In this document: positions 54,063 through 64,000 of the stretch, one piece after another
How the letters are laid out: each line of letters begins with the position of its first letter
How positions within the stretch are numbered: the first letter of the stretch is position 1
DNA from: Beroe forskalii
Taxonomy: Eukaryota; Ctenophora; Nuda; Beroida; Beroidae
Length of the DNA: 64,000 nucleotides
Assembly: GCA_011033025.1 (NCBI GenBank)
Contig: WFMF01000116.1
Span: forward strand, 395,041-459,040
Reading direction: 5' to 3'
Notes under the pieces: model-generated
What the model saw: only the letters and a program-made list of their open reading frames with translations
Told to the model about the DNA's origin: nothing
The model's database searches: none
Program-made: the position numbers and the translations under genes

Positions 54063-57000
54063 ATGAGAGGACTTATTTTGGTATTCTTCACATTGATGAT
54101 ACACCAAGGTACGAACTTATTCGCAGTTATTCCAGCAATTTGGGAGATATTTACAGATTTCAGTGTTAGCTGAGAAGTGCCTTTATACCATTAAAGGTGG
54201 TCTCATCGTTCCGCGTCGATCGAATGGACTGATCAAAAACGCGCACAGTAAATTTTTACGATGACGTCTGCGCAAAACAGTAGCTCGAGCAAATGTGTGC
54301 GTTTTTCATTTGATCAGTTTATTTGATCGATGCGGAACGATGCAGGTGCCTAATATTGTGATCTTTCCAACCGTTGGTATAATCGTACTAACTCAGGCTC
54401 TCAAGAACGGTTTGATGAATCAGTAACAGCAAACGAAGAAAAAATGGTCCCCGAAACGGTCATAACAACAGGAACTGTTTTCAACTTGGGATTACGTTTT
54501 ACTGGCATCTATGATCCTTTCTGTAAAATGTCGTTCAATTTGTATCATTCAGATTTGAGTTTCTCATACCGATGCCAATTTCGATTTAAGTACAAAAAAT
54601 TGGTAAAGAATGTGGTGGTGCACAGATCTCAAATAAACGGTACATGGCAAAGTGGTAACGTGGTGATTGGTGACATGCCTGCTCTTACTACGGGCATTAA
54701 CCGGGTGGTTATTCAGATAACAGAACTCAACTATGTTGTGAGTATGAATGGTGTAATGAAAATGAAACACATTTCAGGCAAGAAAACAACCACCAAAAGA
54801 GCCAAAGAAACTGCTCAAGATGATGACGAAGACCTTCCTGAATTTGGTAAATTTTTTACTAAATTTTTCTTTGGTTTTTAATAAACTAATATAGGTTTTA
54901 CAATCAATCGTCCAGAACCTTCCCCCGTAAGCCTTTTGAAATACTCATGAGCATTGAAATAGATCAAAACTCGAATTTTATAAAATGAGAGCCATTTTCC
55001 GTCATTTTTATAGATACTGCTATATTTGAACTTTGACAAGATAAGTTTTGTCCAGGTTTCCATCATAAGAGTTCTATTTAGACTGCGGCTGTACAATGTA
55101 GGTACACTCTTCAGTATATCTAACACATCTCGGTCTTTTCTCAGGGTTGATGGATAGTGAGTGTGAGGAGGAAGAAGATGAGGATGAGGATGAAGTTGTG
55201 GAGTTAGATCTCATCACGTCCTCTCTCAAGCCTAAAGGTAGTGTTTCAGCCAAGGTGGAGCTGAAGACTGAGAAACCAGAAAAGCCAAGAGAACCTCCTA
55301 TAAGTATGTCACTTAAATTTTCATGATTTTAAGTATTCGTTTAACTTATATATTTGCCTGATGTGTCACCAATTAAAGAATTCAAGAAATAGCTTTTCGA
55401 GGGGTTTTTCTCCCAGTGCTATTCATTGATTCGCAAATTCATCAGTTTTTATGAAAGTTATTCCTACACTTTGTATACTTTTTATTGGGTGTGTCGTTAC
55501 AGATGTAATTTGACCATTATAATTCTAATTTTAAAAACTAATTTTAAAAACTTCGCCCTTATCAGAGACAGCTGGAAGGAAGCGTAAACCACCGATTGAG
55601 AAACCCCCTGTGTCCACGAACAATGACTCGGATAGCTGTGATTTCCTGAAGCCGTCCCGGGCTAGGAAATCCAAACTTACTATTTACGAATCGGATGAAT
55701 CACAGGAGGAAGAGACAAGAGCCTCGGCAAGTTCCAACAACCAGAATAAGGGACAATGTCTTGAGGCAGATGTTGATCAAGTCACAAGTATGGGTGATAT
55801 TATCAGCAGAAATTTTTTGATTTAGTTACTCAATAACAATTTATATTCGGTTTTAGTGTAATGTTTTCAAAAATTCTAAAGACTGATAGATCATAAGTCA
55901 TTGAAAATTTCACTTACTTTTCTGAACCAGTTCCTATTCTGAAATCGTATCCCTATTTGATTTTAATCTACTTTTAATTTAGAACTCGGGACGAAGAGGA
56001 AACCAGCTGCTACTAAAAGTTCGATGCCAGCGAAGAAAGATAAGCTTGAGCTTCCCAGCTCCAATCCCAAACGGTCCTCTCGAGCAAGAAAATCCCGAAC
56101 TGTCATGAGTGATTCTGAGGATTCCGACGTGGAAGGTCGGGATGATAGCCTTGAATCCCGTGCATCTACCGCCTCTACCCGGTCTACGAGAGGTAGCAAG
56201 GCAGCTAGAAATACTCCTGCTGCTCCTTCTCCTCCACCACCAACAGCAGTTGTTGATGAGTCTCCCAGAGCATCCCGGAGAAGAAACAAGACTCTATCAT
56301 CTGAGACACCTGCTCCACTTTCTGTGGGGAATAACAAGAACCTTTCATTAGATGCATCGCCTGTTCCAACTACGAGAAGAAATAAGGTATTGGAAGCATC
56401 TCCTGTACCCACTACGAGAAGTAGAAAGACTTCAGAAGCATCTCCCGTTCCAACTTCGAGAAGTAGAAAGACTTCAGAAGCATCACCTGTGCCCACTGTC
56501 TCAAAACGGGGTAGACCAAGGAAAGTGAAGTCTGATGTTAGGGATTTCCTGGACGAAGCTAAGAAGGAATCTCAATCCCGTACTGCCCGAGGTAGAAGGA
56601 ACACAGTTCCTCCAGTAAAGGAAGAAGTGGTGGAAGAGGCTGTTGAGGTGAAGGTTGGGAGAGGACGGGGTAGAGGCAAAAGGGGAGGTGTCAAACAGGA
56701 GCCAGTGGAGGAGGAGATTAAACGTACTCCTTCACCTGTCATAACCATCGGCAGAGGAAAACGCAAAAAGGTGAGTAATCTTAATTTGGGTGACATGAAT
56801 TTCTCCTAAACTGTAAGCGAACGGTACATATGATGCCCTCTGAGTCTTAGCTAGTTGGATAGGCTTTGTGATCTAATCTCAATGAAGTTATCATTTGGAA
56901 ATAACATAATCACGAATCACGATAACTTTTTTATTTAGATTTTGCCATGATGGAATTTTTTCAGACAACTGCACCCCAAGTTGAGGAAGAGGCAGCATCA

Positions 57001-60000
57001 CCATTAGTTAACAAATCCTACAAATCCTCTCCTGCAACACCGTCTAGACGTGAACCGGTAAAAAGCTGTTTAGTTACATTCAAATGATTACCTTACGAGA
57101 CATATTTGAAATTCGGGGATCTTTTCCCATATTTTCGTGCCCCTAAATTAACTTTTTGGTGATTACGTTACGTTTTGGTACGTTTTGGTGAGTTTGACTG
57201 GGCGTGCTCAGGACATCTGCGTCGTGCGCGTCTCCTTCCAGCTCAGCAAGGAGTTGTTGTTCACAGCTGTGTACCCCGGAACAGGAGGTGTATCCGGGAA
57301 CTGCTCAAGGAACATGCCCAAACCGATCTTGAAGCTTTCAAGAAGATTCAGTTGGGAGACATCAGGTGGCAAGATATTCCAAAGCTGAGCTGCTCACACA
57401 CCAAACGAACTGTCGTAGTCACTACGCACAGATAGCTGGGCTTTGGTGTTAATCTGTGGGATGAGTGCCTTGATCCCAAGCCGAGGATGGTGCTTAAACT
57501 GCATCTCGACATCATTTGGAGCATGGTTGTGGATTATCTTCCAAACTTGTATGATGCAGTATCTTTCCTCCGGCGTTGAAGTGACATAAGTTTCAGCTTC
57601 TTGAGGCGGTCCCAGTAACTCAAATCTTTGAGTCCAGTTACCTTTCGGACAAAAAGCAGCGTTGGACGTTCTCTAATTTCTGGATGTCAGCTATCTTGGA
57701 AGGGTTCCAAACAGGGCAGCAGTATTCAAGCCTGGAGCGGACCATTGACTTGTAGAGAGTGAGCATGACGAGGGAGATCGGTCACAGAAAGCGCTAAGAA
57801 CCCAAGAGGACATTTTCCTAGCTCCTTGAACAGTTTGTTCAATATGGGGCGACCATGATCTATCGCTTGAGACGAGGACCCCAAATCTTTAGCAGTGTCT
57901 GTAACTTCAATAACATGTCCTTTGGGAGTTTTTGTACTCTACATTCTCCGGATAGAGAGGTAGTTGCCGTAGAAGGTAGGAACTGTTAAGAGGATAGCTC
58001 AGCAGTTGAAATTTGTCTTCATGGAGCTCCATGTTATTCATGGTTGACCATTGTATTACCCTACACAGGTCTTCCTGTATTTTTTGCCGTACATTCTAAA
58101 CCAAGCACCCTTGATATCAACTTGGTGTCGTCTGCAAAAGCATAGCCCCTTGCAGTTTTTTGAGTGTTGGAAGAAGGTCATTTATGTATAGAAGGAACAG
58201 TATGGGTCCTAGTACTGTACCTTGTGGGACTCCACTTACCACAGGGTTGGGCTGGTGACAAAAACCCTTCCACCTGACAGTTTGGGCTCGGTTTGTGAGG
58301 AACTCTTGAATCCAGGACAAGAGATATTTCCACCGATACCATACCGCTTGAGCTTTTCCAACAGTACTTGATGGTCCACTTTGTCAAATGCCTTCGAATA
58401 GTCAAGATAAATCACATCTACTTCATCATTGCTATTAAGGCAGCGGTATATGAATTCGATGTGGCTAAGCAGCTGGGTCAAGCAACTGCGTTTTTCCTGA
58501 ACCCATGCTGGTTGTTACTGATGAAATTTGATTCCTCGAGATATTCAACAAGCCTGTCTCTCATAACCCGCTCAAAGGTCTTGATGATGTGAGATGTCAG
58601 GGATACTGGCCTGTAATTGGCAGGATCAGTACGGTCATCCTTCTTGTAGACAGGAGTTATGAACTGAGCCTTAAGGACAGGAGGAATGAATCCATTGGCG
58701 AGGGAATCCGACCAAATAATATGTAAAGGGACTGCCAACTCGTCTTTGCATGATGTGAGAATTCTGGCTGGGACGTCGTCATCAGGACAAGCTGAATAGG
58801 GGTCAAGTTCTTTGAGGCTGATATGATGTCTTCTTTGGAAAAGCTGAAGTCTAGAAAGGAGGTGCTCATCCCTTGAGGAAGACCATCCGACTGGAGGCAT
58901 GCACTGATGTCAGCCTTAGCAGGGTCGCTGAATACTTTTGGTATTGCTTTTGGAGAATTTCTGCCTTACTTTTTTAGGTCACTGGTCAATTCATTACATG
59001 CATTACGAAGAACGGGAATCGTAGATTTCGTCTTTTGAAACCGTTTTGCGTATGAAAAGAAGTATTTAGGGTTACTTCTGATAGTTTCGACTGCCTTTTC
59101 TTCCCTACGACTTAGAGTGTTCATAATTTCAGCCTGGATGTTGTAGACAAGGAGATTAACTTCTTCAGTTAGTTTTGGGACTGTGCGGGACTGAGGGTTC
59201 TTTTCTTTCAAGGCACGTATCCGAGCATTGAGTTTTTTCCTTTTTCTTTTCATGGCTGTTACAACGTTGTTTTTTCTGGGCTGCAAGTGGTCAGATGGTG
59301 CCTTGCAGCGAGGGGAGTCGAGGAGCGTTATCTGCAGGACAGTGAGCTTTAGTAACTCGAGGAACTGGTCAGAATCTTTGTCGCAGAGTACCCACAGATC
59401 TTCCCAATTAATTCTACTGAATGCTTCGTTCATGGCACCAAAGTCAGCATTGTGGTAGTCTGCAGCTCGGAAGGAGTGAGGACTGCGATTCTCTGATTGG
59501 GGAGCCGAGATAATACCAAGCATGTCGAATCCAAGCAGTGTTTTAACTAGACAATGGTCCGAGAGGGTGGTTGGTCTGACGTCAACTTCTGCAACATAAC
59601 GTGGTACATTAGTGAGGACAAGGTCAAGGGTGTTTTCACCCCTTGTCGGCTTTGTGACAACTTGAGACAAATGGTTTCTGTCCATGAAGTCAATGAGGTC
59701 TGCGGCAGAGGTTGAGAGAGAGGGACAAGGGCATCTTCCAATCTATATCGGGTAAATTGAAGTCCCCAAGAATATACAGGTCAGGCATCCTGTGGTTGTC
59801 TGAAATGCGGTCGATTGTGTCTTGAAGGTTGGATAGCAAGGAGGAGAATCCTGAGGGGCTGGAGTCTGGGGGTCTGTAGAGTGACGCAATGATGGTATGG
59901 CTCGACTCAATATAGCAACAAACCATATTGTTTTCTTGGTCTTTGAAGCGGGTTACTTCTTTGACAAGTAAGTGGTCATGGAGATAGAGAAGAGAGCCTC

Positions 60001-63000
60001 CGCCGACTCGTTTATCTCTGTCTGAACGATAAACTCTATATCCCTTGATCGAAACTTGTGCGTCTGTTATGTAGTCCTTGAGCCAAGTTTCAGTGACAGC
60101 AATTACAGCAGGAGGGGGGCTACTGCCACTAACAATGGTCTCCTGGATGAAGGGGATTTTCCATCTACAATTGCTGTTGGCAGCAGGTGACACACTCTGC
60201 CCATTGATTAGCACAATGGAGGAAACTGTTGGTTGTACCACTGTGGGATCTGTGGCTGGTACATCATAGAGGTTGCTGGTCCTTGCTGGGACATTGAGGC
60301 TGGATGAAAGGCTTGCTGGGGAGGAGGAGGAGCAGAGGGCTTGGTCTGTAGAGCCTCTTTGATCAGGTCTTTCAGAAGTCGTGGGATCTCTTTCTGGACC
60401 AGGTCTGTGATCTGCTCGTTGAATCCCTGCTTCATGTTCTCCATCTTGTGCAATAAAAAAGCAGAATCGTCGTTCCTGATCAGAGACTCTGGCTTGCTCC
60501 GCTGCTGCACAGTAGGAGGGTAGGGGGTGTCTGAAATGCTGAACCTTGGAATGGTTCGGGTGATGGAAGTAGGAGGTGGTCTGATACTATCATTTCTTGC
60601 AGCAGGGGGAGGTCTAGCAGTTCCCCTGGCCGCTTGACCCTGGTTTTGGTTTTCGTGGTCCACAGAAGGCCTGGATCTAACTGTGCCTTTGAGGTGGAAA
60701 AATGCATTCTTCTCTTGAGCACGTTTGACTTCGCACCGACTCATTGCAGAGCCTTGGATGCCAATATTGGCAATTGGCGCCCTTGTTGCACCCCTTTGGG
60801 GTTGCGTGACCCAAAACGAGTGAACTTGAAACATCGTGGAGGATGAGCTTTGTCGCACTGTCTGCCATTCACGAGCGTCTTGCCCAGTCTACCGTGCGGA
60901 CAGTTTCTTCGTTTGTAGAGCTCACATATTTCTGATGTAGCAACTCTATTAGGGGGGTCAGGTTGACCCCTGGGCTGTTCAGGTTCACGCCCTCTTCTTG
61001 GACTCTCTCGTTCCCCATTTTCATCATCTTCCTCCTCTTCTTCTCCGAGAGCTTCATCCTCTGGAATGGTTTGGAGGTTATCAGAAGCTGCTTCTGACAC
61101 AGCAGAGTAGGTCCGAGTTCTCTTCTGCTGTTTTGGAGGGGGATTGAGAGCCAGGTTATTTTTGGTGAGACACCCAAAGCACAACCATGATGTCCCAGCA
61201 GGTTTGGTGTCACCCATAGCTTCAGACTTGGCACGAATCTGTTCGCAATCATGACTGCCTTGCATACACAGAACGCATGTAAGTAGGGGCGTGTCATCTA
61301 ACTTGTTCTGGTATTTCAGGCTGCAATCACTACACTGAGTCTCGAACAGGGATTCGATCTTGAGGATCAGTCTATCGGCTAAAATGTCTTGATTTCTGTA
61401 GAGCTTCTCATTCGCCTGACTGCGGACAGTGAAGCCAAGGAAGGTAGCACATGCTTCGAGCTGAGCAGCATTGCACCTTTTCAACGATGCCTTGTTGTCT
61501 TCGTACTTCACAGAGGGGTCATAGCTTGACAAAACCCGCTTTGCATTGACATCTGCTTGATTGAGCAGACCACCTATCACAGCGATTTGCTTCTGATGTG
61601 CTTCAGACATGTTCCCAGAGCAGCACCCAGACAGATGATAGGACTGTCGTCAACGATCTGAAAAACGACAGCAGCAGCGAAAGAGGATTGGTGTGAGCGT
61701 CCCAGGGGTAAACGGACAAACACTCAACAAGACAATCCCCTGGTTTGCGACAACAGACGCAAACAAAACTGATAATAGTACTCCAATACTCTGGGATAAC
61801 GGTTAGTTCAAATTCAGAAGTGCAGCTGTAACGTTGTCTTCGTAGCTGCCTCTGAGACCGTTAGTAATGTAATTGACAATCAGATATGTTCTAAGACACT
61901 GAAAATCAACACTGAAAATCAACACTGAAAATCAACACTGATTGGGGTTTGGTTGAGTGATTGTGTAACAAGGTGTATCATGCACAATCAGTCACGCCGT
62001 ACGTACACTTATAGCACGAACAACGCAGGGTTAGCTAATCAATGTGTGTCCCCGCAGCATAACACACACCTCAAATTTGATTGTATAAAGTAGTGTTGTA
62101 AAGTTTAAAACGAATTAAAATTGGTGATTTGATAAATTTGGCTATTAATGCATGAAGTATAGAATTCCCAGACACATTTCAATCAGTGCAGAAAGGTTCA
62201 AAATATCTAAAATGCGGTAACTCAAACACGAATCCATAAAATTTTGAAAATTAATGAATAAAGGGATCCTGGGCACACTGGAGGTTCGCCGACTTCCCCT
62301 AGAGGACCACTATAGCCGCGCCGTATACGAATTAGCTGTAGAATAACCATTTTAAATGGATTTACCAACACGCGTGCTGTTGTTTAGCTATGTAAAATTT
62401 AAAGAAATAAATCACCAGTCTCTGCCAAAGCTGATTTCTCCTTCACGTACACACGAAGCACAATAAACTTAGCCCTTTATTCAACTGACCATTCAATTTT
62501 GACCTGTCTTTTTAACTCAAGCCCTCTTTTTCTACAATTACTGACCATTCAATTTTGACCTGTCTGTTTTTCTCCAGCCCTTCTTTTCTACAACCGTGCC
62601 ATTGATGAACTGTTCTTAAATTAGAACTCAAATCAGCTTATTTTTATCCACAAACGACCTAAATAATGGCTATGATCTTGTACTGGAAATTCTTCTATAT
62701 CAATGACCTCAGTGATATTGGCTTTTCTGAAGTTTTGAACATGCAAAAAGAGGAAAACCCCCTTGTTTAATTTGGGGTACGAAATTTGGAGATGATTGAA
62801 AAAAAATCCCCATACTTTCTAACCCCCAAAATTTCGATCCCCGGAATTATTGCCCCATGTTATTTTGTCTCGTAAGGTTTATGATAAAGAAAAAAAATTA
62901 TTTGATTTGAAAAAATTTGAGTGACTTGACTGGAAAATGATCACCCGAAGTCCTTATCCCACCAACAATGCCCCTCTCCAGTCTCCCCATGTCAATGTTG

Positions 63001-64000
63001 TATCTCGCTGATCGTTCACTCTCTATCCCAATTAGGGCATTCCTATCTCACTGAGTGTTCACTTTCTATCCCATTCAGGGCATAACCCGACCGGAGATTG
63101 TGTACACTGGCATCACAGCATCTGATGCGATGAAGCGATCCATCGCTGCCATGGGAGGGGTCATGTCAGAGGATGTCACCACTTGCTCACATCTCGTCAC
63201 GGACAGGGTTTGTTAGAAATAGACTTAGCAAAATAGTATTCTTCAAAACTCCCTATTTTGGACATAGTGAGTTTTGAAAAGTTATATTTATCACTGTTCA
63301 TGATAGATATTATAGCATTTATCTAAAATCTTACAATAAACAATAACCTTCTCAGATCAAGAGGACAGCAAAGTTCTTGTGTGCTATAGGTCGTGGAATC
63401 CCGATTGTTTCAGAAAATTGGCTGAAAGAAAGCAAAAAGTCTAAACACTTCCTAGGTAGGAATGCGATTGATAATCATCCAGATTATTTATATTCATTTG
63501 AATTAATCATAAATTACCATTGCTTAGCCCAACCTTTATGTTTATCTGATCCCTGGTGATCCTCATTGACATAAAAGCTGATAGCATCACAGTATCATGA
63601 TACCAAGCACCACGATATTCATGAACTACTACTCCTAATGCAAGTAGTAACGAGTAACAGTACTGAACAATAGTGTTAACGAGACTGGTCCGGAATCCGG
63701 AGTATTACCTCAGCTCTTCAGAGTCACGCGTGTCAGGGGAATTCCGGGCGTCTCAGCCATTAACTGTAGTTGCATTCCTGGCATTAGTTGATGAATTGGA
63801 CATATACTATTGTTATTTCCCGAGACTCCTGATTAATGAGGATCCTCTGGTATTTGAGTTGCAATGGGTATTATAGGTGGGATGAACAAGTAGTAGGCCC
63901 CAGGCCCTATGTGGCCAATATAATGCTTTTAATAAGCATGTGTTCTACCACTACCAGGAAGACTTTCCTAGGAAGTTAAAAACGGGAAAAAAAGTAATAG
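54063..64000 (+). CDS. Chimeric gene: secreted galectin-like domain fused to MDC1-like 3' half (partial)
   Basis: Exons: 54063-54108, 54397-54846, 55145-55303, 55566-55787, 55983-56770, 56965-57057, 63079-63207, 63356-63455; it continues past the window. All phases agree and no exon has a stop (about 662 codons seen). Exon 1 is a signal peptide ([16 protein letters not shown]). Exon 2 begins with a galectin-like strand series: [37 protein letters not shown] (conserved Trp), [16 protein letters not shown]. It then runs, without a stop, into [23 protein letters not shown], the paralogue of MDC1-like exon 19. The last galectin strands are missing. Downstream exons give the acidic [13 protein letters not shown] block, ASPVPT repeats, AT-hook KRGRPRK and the first BRCT. 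The donor of exon 1 is also phase-compatible with the old MDC1 acceptor at 54777, so the galectin part could be skipped. Whether it is expressed is unknown. Confidence 0.75.
54397..54753 (+). other. Galectin-like domain, truncated at its C-terminal end
   Basis: About 119 residues with galectin-like spacing: SFNLYHS, then a [14 protein letters not shown] strand pair where typical galectins have HxNPR ... VxN, then NGTW with the sugar-stacking Trp position, then a YVVSMNG hairpin where galectins have (F/Y)xVxVNG. The classical His and Arg ligands are not in their usual places and the final ~25-30 residues are replaced by MDC1-derived sequence, so sugar binding is doubtful. Confidence 0.6.
57200..60241 (-). 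pseudogene. LINE ORF2: APE endonuclease and reverse transcriptase, frameshifted
   Basis: Endonuclease motifs: [41 protein letters not shown], then after a frameshift LDLVLTN and LSDHCLV. The linker has the Lys-rich [17 protein letters not shown]. The reverse transcriptase shows [67 protein letters not shown] and the catalytic AFADDTKL (near 58105-58145, in a shifted frame). The C-terminus has [16 protein letters not shown]. At least five frame breaks exist between 60241 and 57200. FADDTKL and the C-terminal [10 protein letters not shown] block are typical of the CR1/Rex/L2 group. Confidence 0.88.
60208..61610 (-). pseudogene. LINE ORF1 with PHD-like and CCCH zinc motifs, frameshifted
   Basis: The frame 61610-60741 starts [14 protein letters not shown]. 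It carries a PHD-like finger (CSDC ... CVLC ... H-C ... WLCFGC), an acidic [11 protein letters not shown] stretch, and a CCCH-like region ([12 protein letters not shown] ... CDKAHPPRC). It continues, after a frameshift near 60780, with [16 protein letters not shown] and a Pro-rich tail ending YNQQFPPL at 60208. PHD-type ORF1 proteins are known from several CR1-clade elements. It overlaps or abuts the ORF2 start. Confidence 0.75.

Larger units (their letters stand above)
57165..62120 (-). mobile_element. Near full-length, degenerate CR1-like LINE with 9-bp target-site duplication
   Basis: TTGGTGATT flanks the element at 57156-57164 and 62121-62129. On the minus strand it reads 5' region (62120-61611), ORF1 (61610-~60208), then ORF2 with endonuclease, reverse transcriptase and C-terminal part. 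The 3' end carries two ACCAAAACGT repeats. Several frameshifts interrupt both ORFs. The LINE interrupts intron sequence that is continuous at ~34010-34050 in the other MDC1-like copy, so it entered after the duplication (or was lost cleanly from the other copy, which is unlikely). Confidence 0.88.
54754..64000 (+). repeat. Segmental duplicate of 31479-~36120 (MDC1-like 3' half)
   Basis: Exons and introns are both homologous, in the same order and orientation. BRCT1-exon translations are identical over 43 residues, and the next exon differs at one residue over 33. The left breakpoint is at ~31479/54754 (TAATGRAAATGAAACAC). The right end lies beyond 64000. Differences include one fewer ASPVPT unit, absence of the perfect palindrome, and the LINE at 57165-62120. 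Confidence 0.93.

Noticed and set aside
1..64000. CRISPR arrays, operons, prokaryotic regulatory sites, rRNA and tRNA genes
   Set aside because: The window is spliced eukaryotic DNA. Tandem arrays here have no CRISPR-type unique spacers, and I saw no convincing rRNA or tRNA sequence by eye; a covariance-model scan was not possible.

Overview
This is nuclear DNA of an animal, most likely an invertebrate. Genes are split by short GT-AG introns. The gene set is metazoan: an MDC1-type FHA/BRCT mediator, an SLC18B1-type carrier, a tetraspanin, a RUFY-type FYVE protein, a secreted M14 carboxypeptidase, a PAN/Apple protein and a galectin-like domain. Non-coding DNA is full of degenerate LINEs, small inverted-repeat elements and minisatellites. 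I cannot name the species from sequence alone. All exon models below were built by hand from splice sites, phase and translated sense; none is confirmed by RNA.

Layout. (1) 110-902 is one copy of a dispersed element with hairpin ends. (2) 2027-5298 (-) is a complete seven-exon SLC18B1-like transporter; its first exon is interleaved, antisense, with the first exon of the next gene. (3) 4952-37192 (+) is a complete 27-exon MDC1-like gene of about 1,831 codons: N-terminal FHA, long acidic SP/TP/TQ-rich middle, AT-hook, C-terminal tandem BRCT. Its large introns host an intronless PAN-domain gene (13395-14669, +), a secreted carboxypeptidase A-like gene (21692-23468, -), a MULE-like element with a FLYWCH ORF and a 9-bp target-site duplication, a 19-bp minisatellite and an RNase H-type LINE remnant. 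(4) 37193-42816 has no recognised gene, but ends in a 1.8-kb array of a 24-bp unit carrying CCAAT boxes. (5) 42817-46141 (+) is a tetraspanin with a long Ser/Arg-rich tail. (6) 47389-49270 (-) is a three-exon gene for an unrecognised 363-aa protein with a PP1-docking-like motif. (7) 50840-51994 (-) holds the last three exons of a RUFY-like gene, and a ~130-bp minisatellite has multiplied the first of their splice acceptors. (8) 54063 to the window end (+) is a chimeric gene: a signal peptide and truncated galectin-like domain run in frame into a second copy of the MDC1 3' half. A degenerate CR1-like LINE (57165-62120) sits in one of its introns.

The most striking result is the chimera. A segment starting at 31479 was copied to 54754 in the same orientation, with its breakpoint inside a galectin-like coding exon. 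The frame stays open across the joint and through every downstream exon visible. A secretory leader is thereby placed in front of nuclear BRCT and basic sequence. Other signals worth attention are a perfect 42-bp-arm palindrome 25 bp before the first BRCT exon, the CCAAT-box satellite next to the tetraspanin start, and the reiterated splice acceptor of the RUFY-like gene.
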